In this document: positions 1 to 12,187 of the stretch, piece by piece | How positions within the stretch are numbered: position 1 is the stretch's first letter | How the letters are laid out: each line of letters starts with the position of its first letter | Source of the DNA: Allacma fusca | Lineage: Eukaryota > Arthropoda > Collembola > Symphypleona > Sminthuridae | Assembly (NCBI GenBank): GCA_947179485.1 | Contig: OX359247.1 | Location: 45,295,131 to 45,359,130, forward strand | Direction: 5' to 3' | DNA: 64,000 bases | Program-made: the position numbers and the translations under genes | The notes under the pieces: model-generated | What the model was told of the DNA's origin: nothing | The model's database searches: none | The model's input: only the letters and a program-made list of their open reading frames with translations

Positions 1-1530
1 AACATATTATTATAGTATTCTCATTAGATGTGAGAGCAACCGAAAAAGTGTTGATCATTTCTATAAAACGTTATTTAACAACTGTCATGTGTAATTATTA
101 CCTGCTAACTGGGCAAGTAACACGATTTCCTCTGTAAATATTCACAGTTGTAGGTAAGTACAGGTAAATATTGTGCATGAGAGCGTTTCAAATTAAAATA
201 ATATTGTAGTTGTTGTAGAATAAATTATTACTAGCTGAAAATTGTATTCAATTTTTTTCTCTTCAAATAAATCGATTTTATTTTGCTCGCTGTAAATATC
301 GTCAAACTTATTACCAGATATCAACAATTATTCCGTCATTCGGCCAAGTTTCAGTTATATACAAATTAAATATACAGTTACACTGTAAATTATGTACTTT
401 ATGTATACAGTTGTTCATAAACTCAAACAGGAAATGTCTTCTATATCTGTAGTTAAATGACTAAGATGAGTGCAGATACAATATTGTAGAGGGATGTAAA
501 TAAAAAAACGAAACTAGCTTCTAAAGCTTCTATGTGTTGATGATGTACATGTCTGTATGATTTTTGCACGCTTGAGCTTTAAACTCAAAGAAATTATTTC
601 ATGGTGTGAAGTCACGTTCATTAATTATGCATGAAGGTAGGTCCTGTCATTAGAGTATAATTGTCAGCAAGCAGTACACAGTCTGCGGAGGAAAGTACTG
701 AAAAGGAAAAAAAATCGGAAAAATGTCTCGACAGTAACATAAATACATAACTGAAGTTGCAAAGAGAGACATTCAGTGAATTATCATACGATCAGTTGAA
801 AAGCAAAAGTGAATTTGTAAATCTGTAAGCAATTTTGAAAGCAGAAATGAATAGGTTCGAAACGGTTAAGAAGCAAAGAGAACTATTATAATACATACTA
901 ATGAGCACTTTTCCACCGAAACAAGTTACCTGGTTTTTTTTTACTTTTACCTTTGCTTGCAGATATTTAGCACTGCTTCTTAGCATTTGATACGCTTAGT
1001 CATAAAACTATGGGAGTTCTCACTTAAAAGGGCCGAAGAGCCAGAGCAAGAAGAAATGATGCGTGAAAATAAAGTGCACAAAATGATGATAATATTTGAA
1101 TGCACAATTGTTCAGAAGAGATGGTGGCCGAAGTAGGTTTATGATCCTCATTCTTTAATGGGAGTGAAATGTGTGCGATCCATTGGTACTATTTCTGTAG
1201 TTGTTGACGGGGAATGCTAAACAATCATATGTATTTTAAAGTATCTTTGATAGTGACGGATTTCTGATTGAAACGCCGGGAAGGATGTAATTTTTGTCAA
1301 AAACGATTAATTCAAGGAAATACTTTCTTTGATTTCACTTTCCTAATAGTCATGCTAATGATTCCAACCATGTGCCATTATTACCATATGTCCTCACGTC
1401 CAGCTACCTTTTTGCATGCTTTTGCTTTCAGGTCGGGAACGAACCAGTGTGTTGAGACTAAATCACCAAAAAAACAATCTGAATATAAAAATGTTATCGA
1501 CAAAGCCAGAGATTTGATTTCTCATGATTA
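1..1530. other. AT-rich upstream sequence, no gene seen
   Basis: This stretch lies upstream of the cuticle-type gene. I see only short, low-complexity open frames, several of them without an ATG start. No transposon end, RNA gene or recognisable protein motif was found. Distal regulatory elements of the gene starting at 1672 could lie here but cannot be read from sequence. Confidence 0.5.
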
Positions 1531-1539
1531 CCATATATA

Positions 1540-1575
1540 TATAAAATAACTCGGACCAAAAGAAAGTAATTCAGT
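1540..1575 (+). promoter_or_regulatory. Core promoter: TATA box plus TCAGT initiator
   Basis: A TATAAAA box at 1540-1546 sits in a TA-rich run. It is followed by TCAGT at 1571-1575, the arthropod initiator consensus. If the initiator A (1573) is +1, the TATA box starts at about -33, the expected spacing. The implied 5' UTR is about 99 nt and ends at the ATG at 1672. Prediction only. Confidence 0.6.
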
Positions 1576-1671
1576 TTGGGAGAGAGCTTGACCAGTGCAA
1601 CTTTATTTTGTGAATTGTGACTCTGAAGAATTATAAAACATTTTCCATCATTGAACAACTTTCTGACCAAA

Positions 1672-4240
1672 ATGAAGGTAAAAGTTTTTCGGTTTATGAA
1701 AATATTAGCATCAAATCTGAGCAGACTTTTCAAAACGGAATAAATATATTGAAAATATATTTTAGGTTTATTTATTTGAGCAAATTTTGACAAGACATGT
1801 TAAGAAATGTTTCATGAAAGTGTGTTGATATTTTTTAATATATTACCACAGGTTTATCTTCTGTGGTCGTTTTGCATAATTATCGTTGCATCCGCCGAAC
1901 CACCCATCCCTGCGTTTGGAGCGACCTCTTTTTTGCCTTTGATTACACTAAATCAACCGGAGATATTTCCTCCCTCTGGATCTAATCCCTTATCAAATAC
2001 TTTAATATACCAGCAATTCGGAGGAAATCCAGTCGGTAGTTCAAATTCTGGAGGAGGTCTCCAGCAACAACCAACTCCTAGCTCACCTTTTGCTAGCAAT
2101 CCCAATGGCGGATTCGATGCTCAAGGAAGTTCTAATTCTCAACAGCAACAACCTCAGCAATTCAGCGACTCTCAACAAGAAGAAGCCCCAGCACCCTCCA
2201 ACGACAACGCTCCCAGTAACGAAGGAGAAGAGACTGCCAATGAAAGTTTGCAGCAACAATCAACAAATAATGCCGGGCAGCAGAAGTTAGTTACTACCCG
2301 ATTCTTACCAAACCAGGGAGGAAGTTTCTCGCAGGTTGTAACCCCAGGCTTCGCCCCGTCCCAGAATCAATTCAGTCAGCAGAATCCTGGAACTCAACCA
2401 TCAAGACCGCAATATTTTGGCCCAACAAGTAACAGCATCGATAACAATGCTCAACAGCAGCCATCCCAACTCTACGGACCCCAACAACAACAGGGTCAAA
2501 ATTTCCCAACTCCACAGACAGGTTTTGCACAACAACAGACTGGACTCGGTGGTCAACAAACTCAGGGCTTCAGTCAGCAGCCAGGACAACAGCAAGGATT
2601 TGCACCTGGGTTCGGAGGTCAACAGCAGCAACCCCAGGGTCCGCCACAAGGCTCAGGTCCGACACAGCCACAAGGCCCAGTTTTTGGACAAGGATTCTTT
2701 TCACAGCAAGGACAAGGTCTCGGAGGTCAACCACAAGGACAGGGATTTAATCAACAACAGCCCCAAGGGTTTGCTTCTCAGCAACAAGGAGTCGTAGCCC
2801 AGCAGACCCCAAATTTTGACGCTCAGCAGCAAAATGACGTTCCTGAGATACAGAATCAAGGATTGCAAAGACCATTTGGGGGGAATCAAGGGGGGCAACA
2901 AAGTGGAGGATTTTCTAATAATCCCAATCCTTCCTCACCATCAAATCTCGGTCAACAAGGAGGAAATCAAGCTAACAATCTTGGAACAACGGGATTTCAG
3001 GGACAACAGAATCCTCAACCCGCCTTTCAAAATCAACAAAACCCTCAACCCGGCTTTCCAAATCAACAAAATCCTCAACCCGCCTTTCCAAATCAACAAA
3101 TTCCCCAACCGGCCTTTCCAAATCAACAAAATCCTCAACCGGCCTTTCCAAATCAACAAAATCCTCAACCGGCCTTTCCAAATCAACAAAATCCTCAATC
3201 CGGCTTTCCAGGGCAACAAAATCCTCAACCCGCCTTCCCCGGGCAACAAAATCCTCAACCCGTCTTCCCCGGGCAACAAAATCCTCAACCCGCCCTCCCC
3301 GGGCAACAAAATCCTCAACCCGTCTTCCCAGGACAACAAAACTCTCAATCCGGAACTTTCACGCCCCAAAATCCTAACCAGATTCAGGGTCAAACTCCTG
3401 GGCAAAACGTGGGCCAAGCTCAAGGTGCAAACCCAGGGTTAGCTGGTAGAAATCCCCCAGTTGGTTCTCCACGGGTTGTACCCAACGGAGGCACTACACC
3501 ACAACAGCAAGCTACGCCTAGAGGAAATCAGGTACTATTTAACAAATCATATTTCTATTATCAGTAGTTATAAACCTTTTAAAAAAATCTTTTAGGTGGC
3601 TGGAAGTCAAGGGCAAGCAGGAGTATTTCCGACCGATAACGTTGTCAAAGGACAGTACAGAGTGGGCCTTCCAGATGGAAGAATGCAAATTGTTCGATAC
3701 ATAGCTTTGGTGACTTATACAGATAACAGTAAGTCCGTCCGATTTCATAGGATACGTGTATGATTTTATGTGTTCACTTAATAGTAGGTATTAATTTCAG
3801 TCTTGCCAAAAGAAACCCCCGTATAATTTCTCATGACAAGCACAGACATTCGAGCGCATTCCCATTTGCTGCAATGTTAATATCTCTCCGTATAAGAGCA
3901 TGTTATAATATAAGAGTCAAATTTTGGAGCTTTCAAAGTAATTCTTATAGAGTACAGTGTATAATTTACATGTGCTAATTTTATTGTTCCAGATGATACC
4001 ACAGCTACTTCTCGGAACCGACCGCTGGGATCTGCATCAAATAAACGAGGGATCTTAGCGTCATTGGATGGTCAAACCATTGAGGATGACTCTTCGGAGA
4101 TAAATTTCAGTCAAAAGCGGAAACGCAGTGACTTCCAAGAAGTATCTGTACCTTTAAAGTCCCCATTTGGTCTCCGGCTCGCCAAGATCATTAAAAGACG
4201 ACTGAAACTGGCAGAGAAAGAGAAGCACAAAGAGACTTAA
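1672..4240 (+). CDS. Secreted Gln/Pro/Gly-rich cuticle-type structural protein, 4 exons
   Basis: Proposed join 1672-1677, 1852-3531, 3596-3728, 3993-4240, giving 688 aa. Every intron is GT-AG and the phases agree. Exon 1 encodes only Met-Lys before GTAAAA, as is common in arthropod cuticle genes. Spliced to exon 2 it gives a signal peptide with hydrophobic core YLLWSFCIIIVASA and likely cleavage after residue 17. Residues about 40-560 are low-complexity Q/N/P/G/S, including twelve decapeptide repeats. Exon 3 (residues 563-606) carries GQYRVGLPDGRMQIVRYIA, resembling the start of the RR chitin-binding consensus but lacking its usual downstream aromatic half. The tail has a basic QKRKR stretch, a possible proprotein-convertase site, and a Lys/Arg-rich end. 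A structural extracellular-matrix or cuticle role is inferred; chitin binding is uncertain because the domain is short. The alternative ATG at 1807 lies in intron 1 and reads across the acceptor, so it was rejected. Confidence 0.85.
2995..3354 (+). repeat. 12 x 30-bp coding tandem repeat (decapeptide FPNQQNPQPA type)
   Basis: Twelve in-frame 30-bp units encode variants of FPNQQNPQPA; later units change to FPGQQNPQPV/A. Because the period is a multiple of three, other frames and the minus strand also stay open here. This produces spurious long frames at about 2816-3442 (+) and 2941-3423 (-). Confidence 0.9.
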
Positions 4241-4453
4241 GACGGAGTTGAAGAAACACATCCACGTATATGTATGACGTGTCGTCATTCAGTCCATGAT
4301 AGCCAAAAACTGTCTTGACTCAGTTTATTAAGTTTTACTAAACTTACATCTTAATATTGTTTTCTCGCTCAAAATTACATAAAATTATAAATAGTATTCC
4401 TCGGTTTTGTTAACACTTTTATTTCATCATCCACGACACTTTGGAATAGCTAT

Positions 4454-4459
4454 AATAAA
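4454..4459 (+). terminator. Polyadenylation signal AATAAA of the cuticle-type gene
   Basis: AATAAA lies about 215 nt after the stop codon at 4238-4240, in an AT-rich 3' region. It is the first canonical signal downstream. Confidence 0.45.
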
Positions 4460-5000
4460 TTATACATACATAAGACTACCTGCGTTTATTACTAGGAATG
4501 CGTATTTTGAAGTGCGAAGAAAGGGGAAAGTGCATCATAAGAAACAACATTGCCTTGTTAATAAATGAAAATGTCCTATATCATTTTTCTCCTCCCTAGC
4601 CCATACAAGGAACAACAGAACAAAATATTTGAGTCACCCATTTTTAAGTCAATTCTTTAAAACTTTGTTTCATTGACTTATGCATGTCAAAAAATCCTTC
4701 ACAAAACGTGAACCAAAGTTGAGATTTTTGGGGGATTGTGGGAATTACAGAAGTGTGGTTATATGTAGGCAAAAATATTTCTGAAATTTATTTTTTCCGT
4801 TCATTTGTAAAAACATTTATGGGCTTACCGGTTAGCTAACAGAGAGCAAGGTTGGGGAATTCATCTTGAGCAATATTGGGAGCAAAGATGAGGCAAAGGT
4901 GATTTTCGGATTTTGCCAATTTTTCATGGGTGGTCGGTCACTCATAAAATATTTCAAAATTCCGCCCTAGCATCAAATTTCATGGGAAGTAAAAATAAAA
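4460..5000. other. Intergenic sequence, nothing recognised
   Basis: AT-rich DNA between the cuticle-type gene and the left edge of the duplicated segment. No open frame, repeat end or RNA gene stands out. Confidence 0.5.
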
Positions 5001-7883
5001 TAACAAAATAATTATTTGAATTTCCCTTTTGTAGGAAATTCTTTTCCAGATTTTATACAATTTTTTTCGTTGACTTCTGTCAATTTTTGTGGTCACGTGG
5101 GTAAATACCATGAACGAAAGTCGGAATTTTCTTTAATTTAGAGCAAAGGAAATTTCATCAAATTAGTAATAACAAATTTGTAGTACAATGAAAAACAAGC
5201 CATAAATTTTAATGTCACTTCAAATCTTCTGCACAATGTTCTGGTTCTGGGCGTAATGAAAGTTGTGATTTAGAGCTAATTACTGTTGTAGAGGTGTGTA
5301 TGACTGATAAATAGTCACATCCCGATGTTGTTTGATATTCAATGGAAGCCATTGATTGCACATATAATTAAATAATTGACTTGCCAAGATACAAGAATTA
5401 TTATTCACAGGATTAACAAGTATATATTGTGATGTTAACAGTTCGGTGTCTTAATGCATTCTGTTACAAGCTGTGTTTATTAGCAATATTTTATTATAAC
5501 ACGTTAGGAGATACCTTCTATTACGTGTAATACGAAATAGTGCAGTTTTCTTCCTATACTCGGTAATCATAATTTGAAAACTTCCCCTAATTTTGGAACA
5601 AAATATGCGTAGAAGCAAATTTCGGAAATATGAAAGCCAAATTGGAGGAAAACAATTCAGCTTGTTTAATCACAGGGTTGCACGTTACAATTTTTGGTTA
5701 AATAAATTCTCAGGAATTTCGACTGCATTTATTCTTATAATATCATTTTTTACAGTAGGGTGACAAATCTATGTTTCGTGTTTGATGAGTACACGTTGCT
5801 TGTGTACAAGTGGCTTCAGTATGTTAATGCAACTACTCTTTGATTACAATATTACTGATCATTGCAATTATAAAGCGTCTCGTACTCTACGAATCTAAGA
5901 AGCGGTCAGTGAAAAGTCAAGAAGATCAGTAGTGTTCAAAATATTATTTCAGATTTACTGCCTGGTCAATACAAACCAAATTATGTGGTTATTTTTATGT
6001 CTCTATAAAAGTAAGGCAGGGCTACACATTCATATGTATATTTTTCAACATGTCAATAGACCTTATCAAAACAATCCTCTTCATCATATATTCAATTTAG
6101 CTGGGCTTGAAATATTTTCTCCTAAAACACCTCAACATCTCTCAAGTGCTTCCTACATTAAATCATGGGAAGCACTTGGAAGAGATTGATGTAACTTATT
6201 TTTTAGAATAATATTATTGTAACTGGATTTATCTACTCACTAAAGCTAAGTTATGTGAAACCACACACATACTTAAATACCCAGAAAATAGGAAAGCTCA
6301 CAGGTCCTTTCTTCGGTAAGTAACTATTATGAAATTATATTTTCAGAGCAAAATACAGCTACATACGAAAAAAATGTACATATTTAATGAGTATAATATG
6401 CTCCAGAGCATCGTCTTCAAGTTCAATTGCAAATACTGCAATTCAGCTCTCACTGCTTGAATTTAATGAAAGCGAACGCCTACCTTTTACCTCCCGTCTA
6501 GAAGCAATTCCAAGGGAAATGACAAATGTGAAGTGTCCCCTAATTTTCCTGAAAACTAGCGTGAACATAACTGGAATTCCTCTCTGCTCGTCAAAACATG
6601 AACATTTTGAACGTCAATGTCAACGTACTACACATATGCTATTTTCTGCTCTGTCGTCAAGCAAAATTCTTTTTTTTGGAGAGTATTCTTCCCATTGTCA
6701 GACTTCTTGTCAGACAGAAATTTCCAAGTGTGAATTATGGTATTTTTAAGAGCCATTGAGAAAATATACAAATTAACCCCCACGTTCCTCCTGACCATCC
6801 CTTGTATGTACTATGTATGTACATATCCACACGGAAGGAGTAGTAAAAATTAAAATGTATACGTCTCTAACCGTTCCATTCGTTAAACAAAAACTACTAT
6901 GGAAATTATTCATCGTCTATAACACAGCAAAGAATTACTCTGTTACCATTGTAAAGCGCTTTCTCTTTTTACCCATTTGCCAAATAAGTTTAGGGGCATT
7001 CGTAGAAATCCATCTCTATACATATAGATTTAGATATGAATTTTATACGATTGCATTGTTCATACTTTTATTGAATGCCATTCCTTAGCTGTAAATACAA
7101 ATTGTCAGTTAAGGAAAAGGCTCAAATAGAACCAACAAAGCAATTTATTTTTTCCTAAAAATTTAAGACAAAAACGTATGAATTTCAGTATTTTAGTTAT
7201 TTCCTTAATGTTTATCGTCTGGCTTTGAGCCATAAAAATTCATGGTTCTTCGAGTTTTATTAGCTGGATCGTAGGCAGTACATATACATACATAACATAA
7301 GTACAATACGAGAGTGATCATTATTGTAATTCCTCTTTTGCGTTTCATACGGCATGTTGACTCGTTCAATAATTTTAGTAAACGAAGTCTTGGTCGTCGT
7401 TCCTTCTTGATACATTCAATGAGTGAAGAGTCAAAAGTTTATAACTGATGAATTTTAAGACGATATTCCGGTTGACTGTTTCTCAATTACTACTTTCTGT
7501 TTCAATAGAGGGAATGTCACTAGCCGTGCATAAACTTTTTACCAGGATTCAATCATGCAAAGAGACGATTCATATGTAGACGGTACATACTAAAGACTGA
7601 TGGCAGTGTATGCTTGTGACATCTTCGTTTACTGACTAAAGATAGTATCCGTATCTGTATTTAAGAACTTCACTCTTCATTACATTTTCGTTTCGCATAA
7701 ATGTTTGGAATTCTTCTGCAATTCTGTACACAATTTCGCCAGTTCTGTTAATCAGTTCCATTTTGTACTTTCTTACTTTTGTTTCTTCCAAGCAATTTCT
7801 TGTAAATGAGCTCTTTCTAGCTAACATGAAGTTTGTTCGGGCTTTGAATAAAAATAATTTACAATTCGTCCTCTTTACAAGCA

Positions 7884-7945
7884 GTAGACTGGCTTGCCTA
7901 ATAGTAGCTAGTCTCAAAATAGTAGACAACTGGCAGCTTTACACA
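7884..7945. mobile_element. TAGTAG-word block, probable transposon terminus
   Basis: Starts CAGTAGACTGGCTTGCC and continues with AATAGTAGCTAGT-type words. A close relative starts at about 63361 in the window. Only one end is recognisable and no target duplication was found. Confidence 0.35.
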
Positions 7946-9074
7946 TAATCTACACACAAATTAAAACAACGCGGTCTGCATTTACACAGCAAAATGGGAA
8001 AAAGAATTTTGCCACAAACTTTATTTGTATTCATGGCTTAATTAGGAAGTTTGTAAAAGACTGCTTAAATACAATAATAACATTCGTTCATATATTTAAT
8101 AAATATTCGTCAGTGTTGAAAGAAGCCAATGGAGATCTTCATCCGAAAGAAATTTTGAAAATTCTAATTGTAGGTCATAATTTGAATTACCAATTAACAG
8201 CCATGTTATTGAGGAGCTCCTGATTTGCTGGAGATGAACCACTACCTTATGCATTTCCCGAACATCAGAAAAACTCAATAATTTGCTGATTATCTGAACA
8301 ACTCTTTGATCACCAGAAGGTCGGCAACAAGTCTGCATCGTATCTTTCTATGAATTACTCACTGTTATTCCAGAAATCACTTCATTGCTTTTTTGTTGTT
8401 GCCAAAGCAAACTTAAATTGTTGATTATGAAATGTTCGAACATGGCCGAAACAGTTTTTTATGCTTAGTTATGCAAATCTTATGCATTTTCCTGCCATGC
8501 TACGAAGGCAGCTAAGTCAGCAAAATGTTCATTTATCATCGACTTGTTAAATCAAGCTTATTGTTATGGTTTATAACCCATCTGGAATGACCTATGACCC
8601 GGGTCGACTTAATTCCTTTGTTTATTTAAGCAAAAAGGATACTTTTGCTTTGGACTACGAGCCATTAAACCCTCGTCGTTCAAGTAATTTCGGGATTGTT
8701 GTTCAAAATACTTGTGCTATTATTTCTACTTTTGGACGTCATGAGAAGGTATTTGTGTGTGTTGGCGGAGTCAACCAGGCGTGACCAGTAAGTTTATCCT
8801 CCAATGCTAATCCACTAGAGTAGTGTCACCCAACGAAGGTAAGTTACAATGCAAAATTTATTTTCCGAACGATATTACTTTGAATATACAAATCCACGTT
8901 TTTGTAAGCCAAATACATGCCAGAAGCTATAATAATACTTTTTCAGGTCCCAATGGGTCACCACATTTAACGAGGATAAACATTTTTAATACTGTATGGA
9001 TACTGTCTCTCTGAAGTATTTTTTTGCGGGGGAAATATTATTGTAAATAATTGCGCACAAATAAATTGATAACA

Positions 9075-9218
9075 CTATTACTTACAATTTCTGCACAGCA
9101 TTATTAATTTTATTAAAGAATGTGCTGTTTTACGAAATGATATATTGTAATGCAATGATGCTATGGGCGAGACCCGAATGACATGAATAAATGTCTATCT
9201 ATCTATTACTTACAATTT
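9075..9218 (+). mobile_element. 5'-truncated non-LTR retrotransposon tail with 16-bp TSD
   Basis: About 112 bp (9091-9202) end in ATGAATAAATG followed by a (TCTA)n tail, typical of non-LTR 3' ends. They are flanked by a 16-bp direct repeat, CTATTACTTACAATTT, at 9075-9090 and 9203-9218. The paralogous position near 45531-45555 has only one copy of this sequence and no insert. It is therefore an empty site and confirms the boundaries. Confidence 0.8.
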
Positions 9219-11027
9219 AAGACATTTCCTGATGTTCCCTGGCTGTTCAAAATACTAGAACATACCCGGAGAGAATACATATATTGTGCTCATAGTACGT
9301 CCGCGTGAAACATAATTGATGGAGTCTCAGGTTTCCCGAGCTCTTTACATAAAATTCGTACTGCAACTTGTGTTTTATAAGCAATGCTGTATTTTAATGT
9401 TAAGTTTAATGTTTAATGAAAAGTATAATATTGTCAAAGAAATCAATCAAAGAAATTCAATATGATTAAAAAAAGGCGTCTGTTTAGTTATAGTAAAACA
9501 CAACGTTTGTCGTTGTCTTTAATACATTCATTCGTACATTGGTTCAAGAGCATCGTAGTTAAAGAGACCAAATTGTCTCTTTGCAAATTCAACTCACGTC
9601 TACATGCAATTTCAATAAAAGGAAAATAGACTACGTAGGCAATGTGTACAGGTAAAACCAACGCAAATAGGCCACGCAATGAATCCACTGTTTTTCAGGA
9701 TCTATATTATTATCCCTTAATATAGTATCTCATATAATAGAAACCTTATCTGACAAACACTAGACACTATCAAAATTTTATAGATTTCAAATAGAGATAT
9801 CATAGATTCATTCCAATGATTTCTAATTAGATACGGGAATGGTTCGATCTGTTCTTTGATTTTTGGTATGGTCAGGTCCACGCAAGATCTGTTCCACAAT
9901 TTTGGTCCAAGGAACATTCTCCGATAGATTTACTGGTTTAGAAGTACACGGCCTGGTCCTTCCGTGGGACCAGATTAAATGAACCAAATTTTGAGGCGGC
10001 GAATTCTTTGATGTAATGTTTCTTCAAACAACGGAAATTTAATGGTAATAATTATTATTATCCTGAAATAAACTCCTTTGGTGGACGTTTCAATACGGTG
10101 TTGTGTTCTTTTCAGTAGTATCAGCGCGCGGAAACCTATTGAGTTTATAATTTGCTCCCACCAATTTGCCCGTTATGCTCCAAATACAGGGATTGTATTA
10201 AATGTCTGGTCCGACATTTTGGAATATATTTATTGGTCTGACGTGAATTTGGAACAAAGCTCAAAGCAAAAGCTTCAAATTGTTCAAACTTTTGATCCAG
10301 AACAAAGTTTTGGTCTGGATCTACCTGGTTAGAGATTAAATTGTTCGACACAGGTAGTGGGAAACAATACTCCAAATTTAAGGTCCAAATTTAAAAATCA
10401 ACAATAGCAAAGAATGATGGATTTCACTACTTAATTTTGGTAGTTACCTTTGGTGAACCGATCTCCAAAAGTAAGAATATACTAGGTTGAAAAAGATATT
10501 TGGCAACACGGTGTAAACACTTTTGTATAGAAGAAATATATTCTTTCATGTTTATTAAGTACAACTAATAGCAATTTGTGCAGGATTTTTTAAAAAATTG
10601 AAGCTTTATTGCAGTCTTGACAGCAAAAAGAAAAGAAAAGGCTTATTCGATTTTTGAAACGTGGGGGATGGTAGTATAGTAGATATGTCTATCCCAGACG
10701 ATTTTTGGGAGGGACAATGTACCCCCTATTCCGGAGTGCCTGGTTTAGAGGTTATGCGTTTAGCTATGATACGACCAATGCCTTGCTATCTGAATGACAG
10801 CTTCTACTAATTAATTTGTTATATAAATGTTGTCAAAGAAAAAAGGATTCTCTTGGGATATTATCGACACAGTATGGTCAGATTGCCAGTTGATACATTG
10901 AAACAAACATGAGGTTGCAGTTACATTGCTGCTGCATTTTGGCAACAATTCATAAACAGTCAATCAATCAAATGAGTACAACCTAATTGAAAAAATCATC
11001 GCAACGCGATATTTTGAGGCTTCGCAT
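9219..11027. other. Intergenic DNA with a degenerate GGTCC/GGAACAA word block
   Basis: Sequence 9830-10380 is loosely built from repeated words such as GGTCC, GGTCTG and GGAACAAA, like the subterminal arrays of the hAT-type elements elsewhere in the window. No terminal repeat or target duplication could be fixed. About 10780-10930 aligns with 54200-54350 as part of the A/B duplication. No gene was recognised. Confidence 0.4.
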
Positions 11028-11584
11028 AGGGTGGCGTAAGCTACCGCCGTCAAGTAGGATGCATTTTGAGTTTTTTTTCGAAATTTCAGAATTTTTTTCG
11101 AAAAAACTATCGGGTCGATTCCAACCACATAAACAGTAACCATTACTATTTACACAAGCAATATTCACATAAACTTTGATTGAAATACATTCAGTAGTTT
11201 TGGTGATAACAGTCATTTGACATAAAGTCCAAAATTTCAAGAATTTTTTTCTAAAAACCTATCCGGCCGATTTCAACCACATAGACAGTAGCCATTACTA
11301 TTTACATATAAGCAATATTCACAAAAACTTTTATTGAAATACATTCAGAAGTTTTGGTGATAACTGCCATTTAACATAAAGTCGAAATATCAAGAATGCT
11401 TTTCTAAAAACCTATCCGGCCGATTTAAACCAAATACGAACTCAACCTTACTTTGGATACAAGTAATGTCCATAACAAATTTCATCGAAATCGGACCAGT
11501 AGTTTATGAGTAATCAAGCGGAAGGACGCGCGGACACACGGATGTTCGGACAAGGATATTTTTCTAGGGGGCTGACGCCACCCT
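11028..11584. mobile_element. MITE-like element with 14-bp TIR and internal ~150-bp repeats
   Basis: The ends are AGGGTGGCGTAAGC on the left and the reverse complement of AGGGTGGCGTCAGC on the right, 13 of 14 matching. Inside are about three diverged copies of a ~150-bp unit, starting near 11087, 11236 and 11387 and each containing CTATCCGGCCGATT or a variant. The right part has GGACACACGGA-type sequence seen in many arthropod non-autonomous DNA elements. The paralogous stretch near 54930 lacks it. No clear target duplication was seen, so the superfamily is undetermined. Confidence 0.55.
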
Positions 11585-12187
11585 AAAAAGGAAAGCACAT
11601 TACCTGTGGAATACGTCAGCTACCATACTTCATTCATACATACATAGCTTTGCATGTAATACGTAACTAGTACTTGACTAGAACTGTAATGTTTTTTTTA
11701 TAAAATTACTCATTTTTCCAAATATGTACGTTCCTAAAAAGAGCTATTTAATCAAAATTTCTTAGCATGAAGTATAATTACATCTGAAATTTTCCTTGCA
11801 TGTTTCCCCATAAAAAGTAGTTTTTACATTCTGATTGAATTTAATTACTACGACGATTACAATTTTGACTTTCCCAGAATGAATTATTGCAAAAATAGAT
11901 TTAGTTTGACTAAACGTAGAATAAAACAATATCCTCAGCAGTAGTAGAATACATGGAATAATTTCCCCCTGTGACGCCCACAGGAGAGTTTTCCCTGGTG
12001 TGTGTGACATATGAGGGTATCGAGGAGGCCGGGTTTAAGTTCGGAGAAGTTCGGGAGGGTATCTGAATCTTTCGGACTGGATTTGTATGTGTGCATGTGA
12101 TATGTTGTTGCTGGTAAATATTTGGGGATGTATAGTGGCTGAGACCCTTGGCGGTAGTAGAGCAAATTTATATCTCACTGTGAGGGA
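11585..12187. repeat. Duplicated intergenic sequence, copy A
   Basis: About 11600-11960 aligns with 54930-55345 in copy B. It is AT-rich with no conserved open frame. The section at 11960-12180 is somewhat GC-richer and unidentified. Confidence 0.5.

Larger units (their letters stand above)
5030..9480. repeat. Segmental duplication, copy A, left part
   Basis: This region aligns by eye, in order and orientation, with 38430-46680. Shared landmarks include the sequences around 5800/38590, 5890/38690, 6830/39610, 7260/40030, 8520/41390, 8690/41550, 8940/43415 and 9280/46490. Open frames in copy A (for example 6387-6749) are disrupted in copy B, so I see no conserved coding here. Copy A has about 600 bp (about 5160-5780) absent from B. 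B carries extra transposons absent from A. Confidence 0.75.

Noticed and set aside
2401-3442. Other long frames on both strands within the cuticle-type gene
   Set aside because: They result from low-complexity and 30-bp periodic coding DNA; only the chosen frame has a signal peptide and splice sites.
6387-6749. 120-codon open frame
   Set aside because: The paralogous sequences near 39200 and 58940 do not keep the frame, and the product resembles nothing known.
8096-8338. 80-codon minus-strand frame with an ATG
   Set aside because: Composition is plausible, but no family, splice partner or conservation in copy B could be seen.
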